Of a stretch of 64,000 nucleotides of DNA, positions 8,597-17,152 are shown piece by piece (positions within the stretch are counted from its first letter, which is position 1; each line of letters starts with the position of its first letter). The stretch comes from Arthrobacter sp. EpRS71 (lineage in GTDB: Bacteria > Actinomycetota > Actinomycetes > Actinomycetales > Micrococcaceae): the NCBI RefSeq assembly GCF_001512285.1, contig NZ_LNUV01000006.1:2464809-2528808 (forward strand), given 5' to 3'. Under the pieces are notes generated by a model. It was given only the letters and a program-made list of their open reading frames with translations. It did no database searches and was not told where the DNA came from. Position numbers and translations under genes: made by a program.

Positions 8597-10104
8597 TAGA
8601 GAGCATCCTTAATCTCGGACGGGACCATGCTGTGCTTGGGCAGCACCAGACCCAGGGGCAGGGACGCGGCGAACGCGGTGTCCTGCGAACCGTAGGCGCG
8701 GCGCAGCAATACCCGGGCGGTGCCGGAGGTCTGCTCCACGGCCGCTGCAGCGTCTGCGAGGCGTTCGGCGTCGGTCACGGTGGCTGTGACGACCATGCCG
8801 AAGTTCACCAGCCCGGCACCTTGGGCTTCTTCCTGGGCGGTCTGCGCCGCTGACCGGGCATCCACCAAGGCACGTGCGGAAGGGCGGGTTCCGGAGGTGA
8901 TGCGGACATTGGCGTTGTTCTGGTCCCGCTCGACCACCGCAGCGGCCCGGGCCGAATCCATTGGACGGTACAGCAGCGAGACGCGTTTGCGGTCAATGTC
9001 CCCATGCGGGGCGAGCAACCGGGATAGGACCGAGGAGTTCACAGATCCACGCGGGGCGCCGGTCATGGTCCAGGACGCGGAGAACGCGGAATCGTGCCGG
9101 TAGTCATCCCAGCTTGCCTGTGTCGCTGTGGGGCCAACCTCGCCCCAGCTCAACGACACCGGGGAGCCGGCCGCGTGGGCTTCATCAATGATCAGCGCAG
9201 CCGGCGGATCGTAGGCGATCCGCACAACCTCGCATAGCTCCTGCGCGGACATGGGCCGGGCGATCCCGGCGCCGGTGGACTGCAACCGTGCCGACAGGCC
9301 GGGGATCCGGGATGCCAGGTCGCGGGCAACATCTTCCGGTGTCCGCTTCTTGGCACCGGCCCGGATCGCGGAGTTGAACGTCAACGACACCCACGCGCGG
9401 ACCGTGGCCGATCCTTCCGGGTATGTGTCCACGACCTCGTTGAGCATTTCCCGGGCGAACTCGGGTGCCTCCGGGTCGATGTTCATCAACACTTCGTTCC
9501 GCAGCCGGTACCCCGAATCGGGGGCGGTCTCGACCGTCACGGCTGCGGCGTCCAGCCCGGCCTCATCGGCAAGGCCGGCGAGCCAGCCGCCCCAGTTAGC
9601 GACCCACGCATCGACCTGCTCCGGGTCCACCAGCGATGCCCCGTCGGGTTCGGTCGAGAAGATCACGGTGAAGTGGCTTGTGGTGGGCACGTGCAGCAGG
9701 GCGAAGGGACGCTTGTAGGAATCGGTGAATTCGTACAAAGTCGACTTCGCGGCCAACCCGGGGAGCTGGTACATGCCCCATTCGGTCACCCCGAGGGGCC
9801 CGGACCGGTAAAGGTTCGTCCCGGAGGACTTGGAGACCTTGAACGCCATCCGGGTGCCAAAGCGATCAACAACGGACTGGCCATGCTTGTCCTTGACTGT
9901 CAGCAGCAAAGCGCTGACACCGGCAAAGGCAAGAACCCCCAGGCCGACGAACAGGCCCCAAATAGCGAAGCTCACAATGCCCAGCAACAGCCCGGCAAAG
10001 ACGATCGCGGTGCCGATCGCGCCGAGGTTGGCCAGCCCTGCTGAGCGCGGCACACGCCAGTTGCCGTAGGACGGTTCTTTGTATTTGGTGCTAATTGCTG
10101 CCAC
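8596..10104 (-). CDS. SCO6880-family conjugation membrane protein
   Basis: I place the start at the GTG at 10104 (about 502 aa), seven bases after GGGGAGG. A TTG at 10143 would overlap the upstream gene by 53 bases and adds an unusual arginine-rich leader. Two adjacent hydrophobic helices lie near residues 20-65 (LGAIGTAIVFAGLLLGIVSFAIW and following). A long soluble region with repeated VARA-like and SAR/AAQ-rich helices follows. This matches the SCO6880 family, always found just before the VirB4-like ATPase in actinobacterial elements. By position and layout it resembles PrgI/VirB3 plus the N-terminal part of VirB4. No catalytic motif is visible. Confidence 0.85.
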   Translation of the reverse strand: MAAISTKYKEPSYGNWRVPRSAGLANLGAIGTAIVFAGLLLGIVSFAIWGLFVGLGVLAFAGVSALLLTVKDKHGQSVVDRFGTRMAFKVSKSSGTNLYRSGPLGVTEWGMYQLPGLAAKSTLYEFTDSYKRPFALLHVPTTSHFTVIFSTEPDGASLVDPEQVDAWVANWGGWLAGLADEAGLDAAAVTVETAPDSGYRLRNEVLMNIDPEAPEFAREMLNEVVDTYPEGSATVRAWVSLTFNSAIRAGAKKRTPEDVARDLASRIPGLSARLQSTGAGIARPMSAQELCEVVRIAYDPPAALIIDEAHAAGSPVSLSWGEVGPTATQASWDDYRHDSAFSASWTMTGAPRGSVNSSVLSRLLAPHGDIDRKRVSLLYRPMDSARAAAVVERDQNNANVRITSGTRPSARALVDARSAAQTAQEEAQGAGLVNFGMVVTATVTDAERLADAAAAVEQTSGTARVLLRRAYGSQDTAFAASLPLGLVLPKHSMVPSEIKDAL

Positions 10105-11401
10105 TGGGGCCCTCCCCGGTTGAATCCTGCGCGGTCTTTTCAATTGCCTGCGACGTCTTGGACGCCACCTTTGCTCCTGTAGCTACAGCCACACCCACGG
10201 GACCAGCTGCTGCTCCCCCACTGGATGCTGCTGTCCCTGCACCGGCACCAGCTGTCGCTCCGGCAGAGCCGGTGCCTGCCATCCCTGTCTTGGCAGCAGC
10301 AGCCGTGCCAGCAGCTCCACCCGGACCCGTAGCACCCGGGATAGGCCGTCCGCCTCCGCCTCGCGGGCCGGACGTTCCATCGCTGCCCTTTGGCGGACTG
10401 CTGGTTTGCGTGTTCTGGGTGTTCGACGTGCTCGTTGACGATGGTGGGGTCGGTGAAGCGTTGCCCCTGCCGCTACCGCCACGGCCAAGCGAAACCGCAC
10501 CCGTGGCAATGGCCCCAACAGCTGCCCCCGCTGCGGCACCGCTGCCGGAGGCAACGGCGCCGACCATCGGCGTTACAAAACGCATCAGAGCAGGCAAGGC
10601 GAACAGCGCCACCACCATCAAGGTGAAACCGGTGATGGAGCCGATCAACGCGTCCTTCCCTCCACTGTTTCCCATCAGCAGGAACGCCACTGAGTAGACG
10701 ATTGCGGCGGCTGGTTTGTAGAGAATAAAGGCGATGGTCCAGCCCACTGCTTTCTGGAACCACTGCCGTCCCATCTCGGTGTTCGTGAACGCGGCTGTAG
10801 TGGGCAGGATGCCCGCCAGAATCACCAACATGCCGCTGCGAACGACCATGAGGACTATCTGGACTAGGGATGCAAGCAGGCCGATAAGACCCAGAACGAT
10901 GAGGATGAATACCCCAACACCGGTCTGGTTCGCCATGGTCAACAGCTGCATCGACTCGGCAAAGCCCTTGCCGTCGGTGGAGCGTTTGATGATCTCGGCC
11001 GAAAAGGCATCGGCTGCGATTACCAGGATCGAAATCACGCCTAAGCCCAAGCCCGATACCAAGGTGAGCGTCAGCAGCGACCGGAGCAGGTCTTTTAGGG
11101 GTGCCCCGCGCTGCTCCCAGATCAACCGAATACCGCCGAGGATGACAGCCAGGACGGCCAAGGCCAACGTCCACGGCATCAACTCACTATTTACCGCAGA
11201 AACAATAGGACTAGCTGCTGAGCCGTCGCCGCTAGTCAGGTTCACGGTCGGCATGGAAACCCAGAAAGTAGACAGAGTCGTCACCATCTGACTCATGCCC
11301 TCCATGATGGACTTCGCAAGATTCCCGATCGCGTCGTCAGTCAGATCGGAGACGGCATTGCCAATGCCGCATCCTATGTCTCCAAAACTGCATTCAGCCA
11401 T
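10091..11401 (-). CDS. VirB6/TrbL-like polytopic conjugation protein
   Basis: The protein carries about six hydrophobic segments between residues 55 and 290, for example SGLGLGVISILVIAAD and GVGVFILIVLGLIGLLASL. A long Gly/Ala/Ser/Pro/Thr-rich cytoplasmic or periplasmic tail follows. This is the layout of TrbL/VirB6 channel components. I chose the ATG at 11401 (436 aa): it sits one base after the stop of the upstream gene (TGA-T-ATG), with GGGG six bases before it. A GTG ten codons earlier overlaps the upstream gene. The downstream SCO6880 start overlaps its end by 14 bases. Confidence 0.85.
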   Translation of the reverse strand: MAECSFGDIGCGIGNAVSDLTDDAIGNLAKSIMEGMSQMVTTLSTFWVSMPTVNLTSGDGSAASPIVSAVNSELMPWTLALAVLAVILGGIRLIWEQRGAPLKDLLRSLLTLTLVSGLGLGVISILVIAADAFSAEIIKRSTDGKGFAESMQLLTMANQTGVGVFILIVLGLIGLLASLVQIVLMVVRSGMLVILAGILPTTAAFTNTEMGRQWFQKAVGWTIAFILYKPAAAIVYSVAFLLMGNSGGKDALIGSITGFTLMVVALFALPALMRFVTPMVGAVASGSGAAAGAAVGAIATGAVSLGRGGSGRGNASPTPPSSTSTSNTQNTQTSSPPKGSDGTSGPRGGGGRPIPGATGPGGAAGTAAAAKTGMAGTGSAGATAGAGAGTAASSGGAAAGPVGVAVATGAKVASKTSQAIEKTAQDSTGEGPSGSN

Positions 11402-11402
11402 A

Positions 11403-12152
11403 TCAGACCCCAGACCAGAGGATAAAGCCACTCAGGTCGCGGATCTGTGTGGGGCCGTTGTAAGTCTTGCCGTCGTCGGCCGGCATTACTTTCCAATCTC
11501 CGTCCATCCACCGCATCGACAGAGTCAGGTGCGCCAAGGCCCCGGAGTTGGTTTCGAATGCGAGGTCAACGGTCGACTCAGAAGGTGAGTAGGCCTTGAT
11601 CAAGAAGCCACGCACCTGGATGGAAGTGGCGCTAGGAGAAGCGGCCTTGACGGTGGCCTCACGCATGGCATTGTCCCGTCCGGTCCCCGGCACCAGTAAC
11701 TTGTCGGCAAGCTTCGCAACAATCTCGGAGGATCCCGTCGACCCGAGGGCAGCCACGTTCATCGCAGCATAAAGAGCCCCCGTAGGGGACTGCGCAAAGC
11801 AGGACCGGAATCCACTCTCATCTGTTATGCCTGGTCCGAAGGTTTTCGGATCTGTGGGTGTCGCCATGCGTCCCACCAACTCCCACTTGGAAGTAGGGGC
11901 AGAACCCAAGGACTTCTCAGTTCCGGCAGGAAGCCCGCAAACGCTCTTCCCGGCTGCTGTGGATGCGCTGGGTTTCGTTGTGGCGGAGTTGCTGGATTCT
12001 GTTGGGGCTGGTTGGGCGTTTCCTTGTCCTTTGGGGGTCAGGAAGATAACGACGGCTGCTGCGATCAGCGCGACCACCAGCGCGGCAGCAATGATGAAAC
12101 CGGGTTTGGTGAACGGATTGCTTTCGGTGGTGCTCTCTGTTGACTGGCTCAA
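11403..12152 (-). CDS. Membrane-anchored conjugation protein with exported domain
   Basis: The start is set at a TTG (12152, 249 aa) because GGGAGG lies six bases upstream. The longer GTG reading overlaps the previous gene and adds an unstructured leader. The protein has a short cytoplasmic Ser/Thr-rich stretch, one membrane helix near residues 18-40 (GFIIAAALVVALIAAAVVIF), a Ser/Thr/Pro linker, then a 190-residue exported domain with a cysteine pair (VCGL and SCFA) that could form a disulfide. The single-pass layout resembles VirB8/TcpC-like assembly factors, but I see no family motif. It is co-directional with the small pilin-like gene and the TrbL-like gene. Confidence 0.75.
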   Translation of the reverse strand: MSQSTESTTESNPFTKPGFIIAAALVVALIAAAVVIFLTPKGQGNAQPAPTESSNSATTKPSASTAAGKSVCGLPAGTEKSLGSAPTSKWELVGRMATPTDPKTFGPGITDESGFRSCFAQSPTGALYAAMNVAALGSTGSSEIVAKLADKLLVPGTGRDNAMREATVKAASPSATSIQVRGFLIKAYSPSESTVDLAFETNSGALAHLTLSMRWMDGDWKVMPADDGKTYNGPTQIRDLSGFILWSGV

Positions 12153-12180
12153 GGGTGAACCTCCCGTTGTTGGTGCTGGC

Positions 12181-12450
12181 TTAGACGAAGGCGCGGACGA
12201 TGCCTGCGGCACCGGTGATGATGATGCAGCCGAGCAGGACCCAGCCGAGCTTGGCCAGGGACTGGCCGCCTTCGCCGCGCTGGAGCTGGATGACCATGGT
12301 GATGCCGACGATGATGACGCCGAGAACGCCTAGGACCAGGCCGATACCGGAGGCCCAGTTCAGGACGGTGAGCAGGCCGCCGGCTTCGGCAGGGACGACC
12401 GGCGTGGGGTTGGGGATGGTGCTGGTGGTGATTGCGGTGATCGAGTTCAT
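12181..12450 (-). CDS. Small two-helix membrane protein, VirB2/TrbC pilin-like position
   Basis: This 89-residue protein has a Thr/Pro-rich N-terminus and two hydrophobic helices (about residues 28-52 and 65-86) joined by the basic loop QLQRGEGGQSLAKLG. That is the topology of VirB2/TrbC prepilins, and the gene sits where such a gene would be expected, before the anchored protein and VirB6-like gene. No clear signal-peptidase site distinguishes a processed pilin from a plain small membrane component. AAGG lies about ten bases before the ATG. Confidence 0.75.
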   Translation of the reverse strand: MNSITAITTSTIPNPTPVVPAEAGGLLTVLNWASGIGLVLGVLGVIIVGITMVIQLQRGEGGQSLAKLGWVLLGCIIITGAAGIVRAFV

Positions 12451-12463
12451 GATGAGTGACCTT

Positions 12464-13072
12464 TCAGTGGTTGGTGCTTGGGCTGGTTTCGGTAACCAGG
12501 GCGGTTACGTCGGTGATGAAGCGTTGGTATTCGCGGGCTGTTGGTGTGGTGGTGGAGTCTCCGTGCCGCCATGCCTCGACCCAGGGAAGGGTCCAGAGGC
12601 GGGGCGCTCCCCCGCCGACGATGGCTGTGAAGTCGCGGAGCGCTTTGGGTGATTTGCCCGGTGCGTCCGCGAGGACGGCGAGGCCGAGCAGCTCCACAGC
12701 GGGGGCGGCGCCTGATGCCCATTGGGTCAGGGCGCTTTGAGCTGTGGTGAGGCCGCGCATGTCGGCACGGCAGACCAGCAGCACGCGGGGCTTGCTCCCG
12801 TTCTGCAGGACAGGCCAGCAGTGCCCGGTGGGGCGTGCCCCGTTGAGCAGGTCAGCGGTTCGGCTTTCACCGGCCCCGCCGTGGCTGCCGACAACCCACA
12901 GCGCTGCGGTACCGGACATGGTGCGGCTTGCCAGACGATCTGCGGTGTCGGGTTCGACCATGCCCTTGAGCGGTGTGCTGATCACGGCAGCCGGCGGGAC
13001 GTGCACGTCAGGTGTTTCTTCCTCGATGCCCTCGTCCGGGCTGGTGATCCAGGGGTTCAGTGACAGTTGCAT
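12464..13072 (-). CDS. DUF6668-type protein with degenerate P-loop
   Basis: A strong AAGGAGG precedes the ATG by four to five bases. The 202-residue product has a strand-loop ALWVVGSHGGAGES near residue 60, at the place of a P-loop, but the lysine of Walker A is replaced by glutamate (GGAGES). PRVLLVCRADMRGL and VELLGLAVLADAPG follow, in the order of a SIMIBI-type NTPase core. This matches the DUF6668 family next to ParA-like genes in actinobacterial transfer operons. Loss of the lysine suggests a non-hydrolysing partner, possibly of the adjacent ParA-like protein; that is inference. Confidence 0.8.
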   Translation of the reverse strand: MQLSLNPWITSPDEGIEEETPDVHVPPAAVISTPLKGMVEPDTADRLASRTMSGTAALWVVGSHGGAGESRTADLLNGARPTGHCWPVLQNGSKPRVLLVCRADMRGLTTAQSALTQWASGAAPAVELLGLAVLADAPGKSPKALRDFTAIVGGGAPRLWTLPWVEAWRHGDSTTTPTAREYQRFITDVTALVTETSPSTNH

Positions 13073-13105
13073 GGTTCCTCCTTTCTTCAGTTCCGTGTGG
13101 ATGGG

Positions 13106-14635
13106 TTAGAAGCCTTTGGCGACGGCGGCCGCTGCGGCCAGCCATGCCCGCTGGGTTGCGGGCTGGAGAGCTTCGTAGCGGATGGGTCCGTTGACCATGG
13201 CGGGGTCATAAGGGATCCGTACGACGGCCCGGACGAACGGCTCAAAGCCATCGGCAATCCGCTGGGCTTCGGCTTTCGCACGTTTCAGGGCGTCCCCGGT
13301 CATGCTGCGTTTGGCATCGGTGGATTCAGAGACGATCACCACGGCGTTGCGTGCCAGATCAGCGTCGTGGCCACCACGCGATTCCAGCGTCTGCAACGTC
13401 AACCGTGCAGCTTCAGCACGGTCCTCTATGGCAGTGACGGGAACGACGAGCTGGTTGGTGTGGTCGATCATCCGACGCCAGTTCGCAGCCCGGGCGGTGT
13501 TACCGGAGTCCATGACTACCAGCCGGTAGTAGCGGGTCAGGACCTGGTGGGCGATGTCAACTTCCTCAGCGGTGACTTCATGGTCGCCCTCTTCGTTCTC
13601 GTCCGAGCGCAGCACGTCGAACTTGTCTGCCGTTTGGTGGTGAACAAACTTGGCGATCTCTGCCGCGTTCGTGGACGGGGAGAGCAGTTCCGTGGAGGAA
13701 TCGATCAGGTCCAGGACGCTGCGGTTATGTGCTCCCTTTTCCGTGCGCCAGCCCAGGGTGCCCTGGGATTCGTTGTTGTCCCAGGCGACTGTGGCTGCTC
13801 CGCTGTAGCGGGCAAGAATGGCCGAGAGCATGACGACTGTGGGCGTCTTGTTGGCCCCGCCCTTGCGGTTGACCACGGCAATGGTCCGGGGGCCGGGCCA
13901 GTGCTGGGACACGGTACGGATATCCTCGCGCTCTGCAAGTTCCTCGGGGGAAGGATCCATGCGGAATCCAAGGCGGGTAAGGCTTCCCCGCCAACCCTTG
14001 GTTGCCGGTTCCAGCACTGGTGCGCTGACCAGGAAGGAGGTTTCCTTCAAGCTCCGACGAGTCAGTGGAGCCTGCGAGGCGGCTGCAGCTGCCTGCGGCA
14101 CTTCTGCCTCGGTGATCCGCTGTCCGTTCGTGCTGGTGTCCTCAGCCGCAGGCGTGGAGGTAGCGTCCGCCGCCGTGTCGGGATCCATGGGGGCGGGCGG
14201 CCATGGCTGGCGTTCCACTGCTGCGGCAGTCTCTTCGACCGGGGCAGGCTGCGCGGGAACGGCTACGGGTTCAGGAGCGGCCATCGGGACTGTCTCAATG
14301 ACGGCGGGGGCTACGGTCTCGGGCGTGGTCGCCGGAGCCTGTGCGCGGCGACGGGCCGGGCGGGGTTCGTAGGAGACGGATTCGATCTTGTTGTCCGGGT
14401 GCACGATCAGCTCGCCGTGCCCTTCGGGATCTTCGATCTGGACCCTCACTGGCCGTTTCAGCGTCTGTGCTTCGCCCACGACGAGTGCCAGGGCGTTGTT
14501 GCGGAGGTCCTGCAGGGAATCCCCGTCGGGGACGACGCGGGAGTTACCGGCAACGACGACCTCAGCGGTTCCGTTGTCGCGGACGATGGCCTTGATGCGT
14601 GGGAAGGCCAGGACCTCGGTTGGTGTAGTACCCAT
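13106..14635 (-). CDS. ParA/MinD-like ATPase of the transfer operon
   Basis: The 509-residue protein has a long Ala/Pro/Glu-rich N-terminal half and a C-terminal deviant Walker A domain. The nucleotide-binding motif is VVNRKGGANKTPT near residue 257, with the signature lysine kept. VVMDSGNTARAANW and LVVPVTAIEDRAEA follow. It is much longer than the partition ParA at 23634 and lies inside the conjugation operon. It is therefore more likely to position the transfer machine, or act with the DUF6668 protein, than to segregate the plasmid. AAGGAAG precedes the ATG. Confidence 0.87.
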   Translation of the reverse strand: MGTTPTEVLAFPRIKAIVRDNGTAEVVVAGNSRVVPDGDSLQDLRNNALALVVGEAQTLKRPVRVQIEDPEGHGELIVHPDNKIESVSYEPRPARRRAQAPATTPETVAPAVIETVPMAAPEPVAVPAQPAPVEETAAAVERQPWPPAPMDPDTAADATSTPAAEDTSTNGQRITEAEVPQAAAAASQAPLTRRSLKETSFLVSAPVLEPATKGWRGSLTRLGFRMDPSPEELAEREDIRTVSQHWPGPRTIAVVNRKGGANKTPTVVMLSAILARYSGAATVAWDNNESQGTLGWRTEKGAHNRSVLDLIDSSTELLSPSTNAAEIAKFVHHQTADKFDVLRSDENEEGDHEVTAEEVDIAHQVLTRYYRLVVMDSGNTARAANWRRMIDHTNQLVVPVTAIEDRAEAARLTLQTLESRGGHDADLARNAVVIVSESTDAKRSMTGDALKRAKAEAQRIADGFEPFVRAVVRIPYDPAMVNGPIRYEALQPATQRAWLAAAAAVAKGF

Positions 14636-14677
14636 GAACTTTCTTCCTTACGTGTAAGAGGTGGAGAGGTGCGGCGC

Positions 14678-15190
14678 TTAGGACGTTGGTGGTGTCAGTC
14701 GGTTGACCTTCCACGGGGCGTCCTTCCCCGTGCGGAGCAGCTGCAACGTGTAGGTCCCGGCGTTGGTCGGGACGGTGGCGATGACGCCGTAGCCGTTGGC
14801 TTCATCGACGGTCAGCTTGGCCGGGCCGGTGACGCGGCTGGCTGGGATGTTCGCCGGGTCCACGGCGGAGTAGTCGGCGGTGGCCTGCGGGGTGAGCCAG
14901 CGGGCAAGATCATTGGCCCACTGTTGTTCCTCGGCCTTGGGACGGGCGAAGTCGGCCATGGCCTTCTGCGCGACGTCCACGGCCTGATCCTTGCTGGCTT
15001 GATCCCAGGAGATCCCAATGGTGGGAGGGACGGTCCCGCCCGGTGCTTGTGGGCCGCTGTCGACGCTCAATGAGACCGGAGCTGAGGGCGTGGCCGTTGT
15101 CTCCGTCGGTGCCGGTGTGGTGTTCGACGCGGGTGCGCATCCGGCGCACAGCAGAGCTACCGCTGCAATGAGGGCCAGGGGCTTTTTCAC
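14678..15190 (-). CDS. Conjugation-operon lipoprotein
   Basis: The 170-residue product starts with a lipoprotein signal peptide (MKKPLALIAAVALLCAGC, lipobox CAG-C at residue 18) and then a Thr/Pro-rich spacer. The exported domain has WANDLARWLTPQATADY and a C-terminal sheet YTLQLLRTGKDAPWKVN, a layout like NTF2-type or VirB8-like periplasmic domains. The start is a GTG that overlaps the stop of the CHAP gene (GTGA). A role as a surface-anchored part of the transfer channel is inferred from position. Confidence 0.8.
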   Translation of the reverse strand: MKKPLALIAAVALLCAGCAPASNTTPAPTETTATPSAPVSLSVDSGPQAPGGTVPPTIGISWDQASKDQAVDVAQKAMADFARPKAEEQQWANDLARWLTPQATADYSAVDPANIPASRVTGPAKLTVDEANGYGVIATVPTNAGTYTLQLLRTGKDAPWKVNRLTPPTS

Positions 15191-16263
15191 TTGTTCTCCT
15201 CTTGGTTGGGCAGGTACAGGAACGCGGACGGGACACTGCTTTTGACGGTCCGGGTGTAGTAGTTGTGGTCATCCGGGGGCGGGTTGCCGTTGTAGCCCTC
15301 TTCGACGTAGGTCCCGTCGTCTTTGACTTCCTTGACCACGGCCACGTGACCGTATTGTGGGTCCGCTCCCCCGGTGCCCGGTGAGTACCAGACCACTGCT
15401 CCGACGCGGGGCGTCTTGCCGGAGGGCCAGCCCTTGGCGTCCCAGCCGGCCTTCCATGTCAGGGCCGAGCCGAGGCCCTGACCGTCCGGGCGGAAGTTGC
15501 CGTTGAGGAACTTGAACGGTGCGCTGGTTGAACCCATCTGCTGGTTGACCCGCCACAGAGCGAAGTCCACGCACTCGCGGTAGAACATGCCCAAAGGTGA
15601 TGCGGCTGAGCCTGTCCCGACCTGCATCCAGGTGGGAGAGTCCTTCCAGGGGTAGTCATCCCCTGCCCCGGACTTGCCCGGGATCCCGCAGTCGCTGCCT
15701 TCGACGGAGAACTTGCCGTCCGAGAGCGCCTGGACGATTTTCACGGCCTCGGGCCAGTACTTCTGGTAGTGGTAAGGGTCCGCGTTGCGCTGGACCTTGT
15801 TCCCGGCAATGGTCGGTTCCAGCAGCTCCCAGCCCGGGACAGCCTGCAGCGCCTTGATGAAGTTCGTGGCACTGATGGTCGGGTCCATGCGGTCCGTGTA
15901 GGAGCCCCACGCGCCGTTGTCCCGCTGCTGGAACAACCCACGGGAGTCCGGGCCGGGACCGTCGCCGTAATCCAGCACACGCAGACCTGACTCCCCTAGG
16001 GCCACCATGATGCTGATGGTCTGGCCCTTCACAGAAAGATTCAGCGCTTTACCGGCCCCCACGACAGCGGCGGCGTTCTTCAACTGCTCCGCGGAATACC
16101 CATCGACTTTCGTGTTGCCGTCCGCGACAACGGACACCGGGCCGCAGTCAGCTGCAGCCGGCTTAGTGGGGGTTAGCAGCAGTAGTGAAGCCATCAAGAG
16201 ACTTAGAAGCAGGACGGGAACAGCTAGGAACGATACCGATGCAAGCGGTTTCCCCTCGCTCAT
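15187..16263 (-). CDS. Secreted/membrane CHAP-domain peptidoglycan hydrolase (VirB1-like role)
   Basis: The 358-residue product has an N-terminal membrane/signal segment (residues 9-31). A lysozyme-like region follows (SIMVALGESGLRVLDYGDG, then SRGLFQQRDNGAWG), the GES..GLFQ pattern of transglycosylases. The C-terminal CHAP domain has the catalytic-type cysteine in YRECVDFALWR near residue 222 and histidine in YGHVAVVKEV near 315. Such two-enzyme proteins open the cell wall for the conjugation channel, the role of VirB1. Its ATG overlaps the small ORF upstream (ATGA), and its stop overlaps the lipoprotein start. Confidence 0.9.
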   Translation of the reverse strand: MSEGKPLASVSFLAVPVLLLSLLMASLLLLTPTKPAAADCGPVSVVADGNTKVDGYSAEQLKNAAAVVGAGKALNLSVKGQTISIMVALGESGLRVLDYGDGPGPDSRGLFQQRDNGAWGSYTDRMDPTISATNFIKALQAVPGWELLEPTIAGNKVQRNADPYHYQKYWPEAVKIVQALSDGKFSVEGSDCGIPGKSGAGDDYPWKDSPTWMQVGTGSAASPLGMFYRECVDFALWRVNQQMGSTSAPFKFLNGNFRPDGQGLGSALTWKAGWDAKGWPSGKTPRVGAVVWYSPGTGGADPQYGHVAVVKEVKDDGTYVEEGYNGNPPPDDHNYYTRTVKSSVPSAFLYLPNQEENK

Positions 16264-16454
16264 GAGTGACCGCCGGCCACAAGAGCCGACTCTGTAGTGG
16301 AATCGGACCTGATCGATTGCTTCCTGAGGTCGTACTTCAAAGAAGCATCAGGATGCTTCACGTCCAGGCGACGGACAACTGGACGTCGGCTGGCCGGCTG
16401 TCGGCGCTCATCATCCTGCGACTCCCGCGTGTAGAGCAGCGACAGCTTCTGCAA
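16260..16454 (-). CDS. Small basic hypothetical protein, first gene of the transfer operon
   Basis: A 64-residue ORF starts at TTG 16454, with AGAGGA six bases upstream, and overlaps the CHAP start by four bases. Those are the signs of a translated, coupled gene. The product is charged (RRQPASRRPVVRRLD) with no membrane segment and no recognised motif. It could be a leader or regulatory peptide. Confidence rests on the ribosome binding site and coupling only. Confidence 0.55.
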   Translation of the reverse strand: MQKLSLLYTRESQDDERRQPASRRPVVRRLDVKHPDASLKYDLRKQSIRSDSTTESALVAGGHS

Positions 16455-16503
16455 TTCTTTTCCTCTCTATGGCCCGCCAGGTGAATATCACCCAGCGAAT
16501 CAG

Positions 16504-16619
16504 TCAGGCCGGCTTCGCACATGACCTCTCACTAAGTTACACACTTAAAATATATGATTAAATACTTAAAATAGTAAATCACGTTAGGAAATTGTCCACT
16601 TGGAGAAAGGTTCGGCACA
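16504..16619. promoter_or_regulatory. AT-rich divergent promoter/operator region
   Basis: This AT-rich block lies between the minus-strand transfer operon and the plus-strand winged-helix gene. ACTTAAAATA occurs twice, at 16543 and 16564, exactly two helical turns apart (21 bp). That suits paired binding sites for the adjacent regulator. Promoters for both directions are expected here, but no clean -35/-10 pair was assigned. Confidence 0.6.
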
Positions 16620-16958
16620 ATGGGTTCCATGCCTAAGACCGTGCGCCCAGCGGATCCAGCCTGGTCCGACGATCTTGATGCAGCTGCGATCGCATATGGG
16701 ACCCCAGTGCGCATGCAGATCATGAGACACCTTCGCGTCTCGGGGCCTCTAATGCGTTATCAACTGGAGCAAGCTACGGGCATCAAGCAGCCACTCCTGG
16801 TCCAGAGCCTCAATAAGCTCGAAGCGACGGGAGTCGTTCTTGTGAACCTCCCACGTGAAGAGCGATCTACCCGGGCGCTGACCTATACTCTCGACCAGTC
16901 CCGCGCGGACCATCTCTTGAACTTGATGGCGGGGTATGTCCGTGCCCAGGAGCCATGA
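16620..16958 (+). CDS. Winged-helix (ArsR-like) transcriptional regulator
   Basis: The 112-residue protein is a compact winged helix: AIAYGTPVRMQIMRHLRVSG, recognition-helix region MRYQLEQATGIKQPLLVQSL, then NKLEATGVVLVN and a wing with EERSTRALTYTL. It matches ArsR/MarR-like small regulators without metal-binding cysteines. It is divergent from the transfer operon across an AT-rich region with a duplicated ACTTAAAATA, so it probably controls transfer-gene expression and itself. A second ATG three codons in (16629) is possible. Confidence 0.82.
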   Translation: MGSMPKTVRPADPAWSDDLDAAAIAYGTPVRMQIMRHLRVSGPLMRYQLEQATGIKQPLLVQSLNKLEATGVVLVNLPREERSTRALTYTLDQSRADHLLNLMAGYVRAQEP

Positions 16959-17078
16959 CGCCCGCCTGCCCCCAATGTCAGGCGGACAGCACTCTTGTCT
17001 GGCATGACGTTTAGGTCCGAACCGCATGGTTCGTAGATGCAGGTTCATATCCACCCTTGCCCTATCTTCACGCGTGTG

Positions 17079-17092
17079 TCACACATGTGTGA
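17079..17092. promoter_or_regulatory. Perfect 14-bp palindrome TCACACATGTGTGA
   Basis: A perfect palindrome lies between the convergent ends of the winged-helix gene and the XRE gene. With its flank, CACACATGTGTGAGTA matches 15 of 16 bases of the segment CACGCATGTGTGAGTA upstream of the ImmA gene. No U-tract follows, so it is not a simple terminator. It is probably a binding site for the cassette's regulator. Confidence 0.6.
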
Positions 17093-17152
17093 GTACTGCT
17101 AAGACGATAGCAGCGCAATGAGGACAGACCAACTGCTGTTGGGGCGTGGCGC

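Noticed and set aside
13067..15073. Open frame of 668 codons on the plus strand
   Set aside because: It is the antisense shadow of the ParA-like and lipoprotein genes, with a Gly/Arg/Val-rich composition and no ribosome site; high-GC third positions explain its length.
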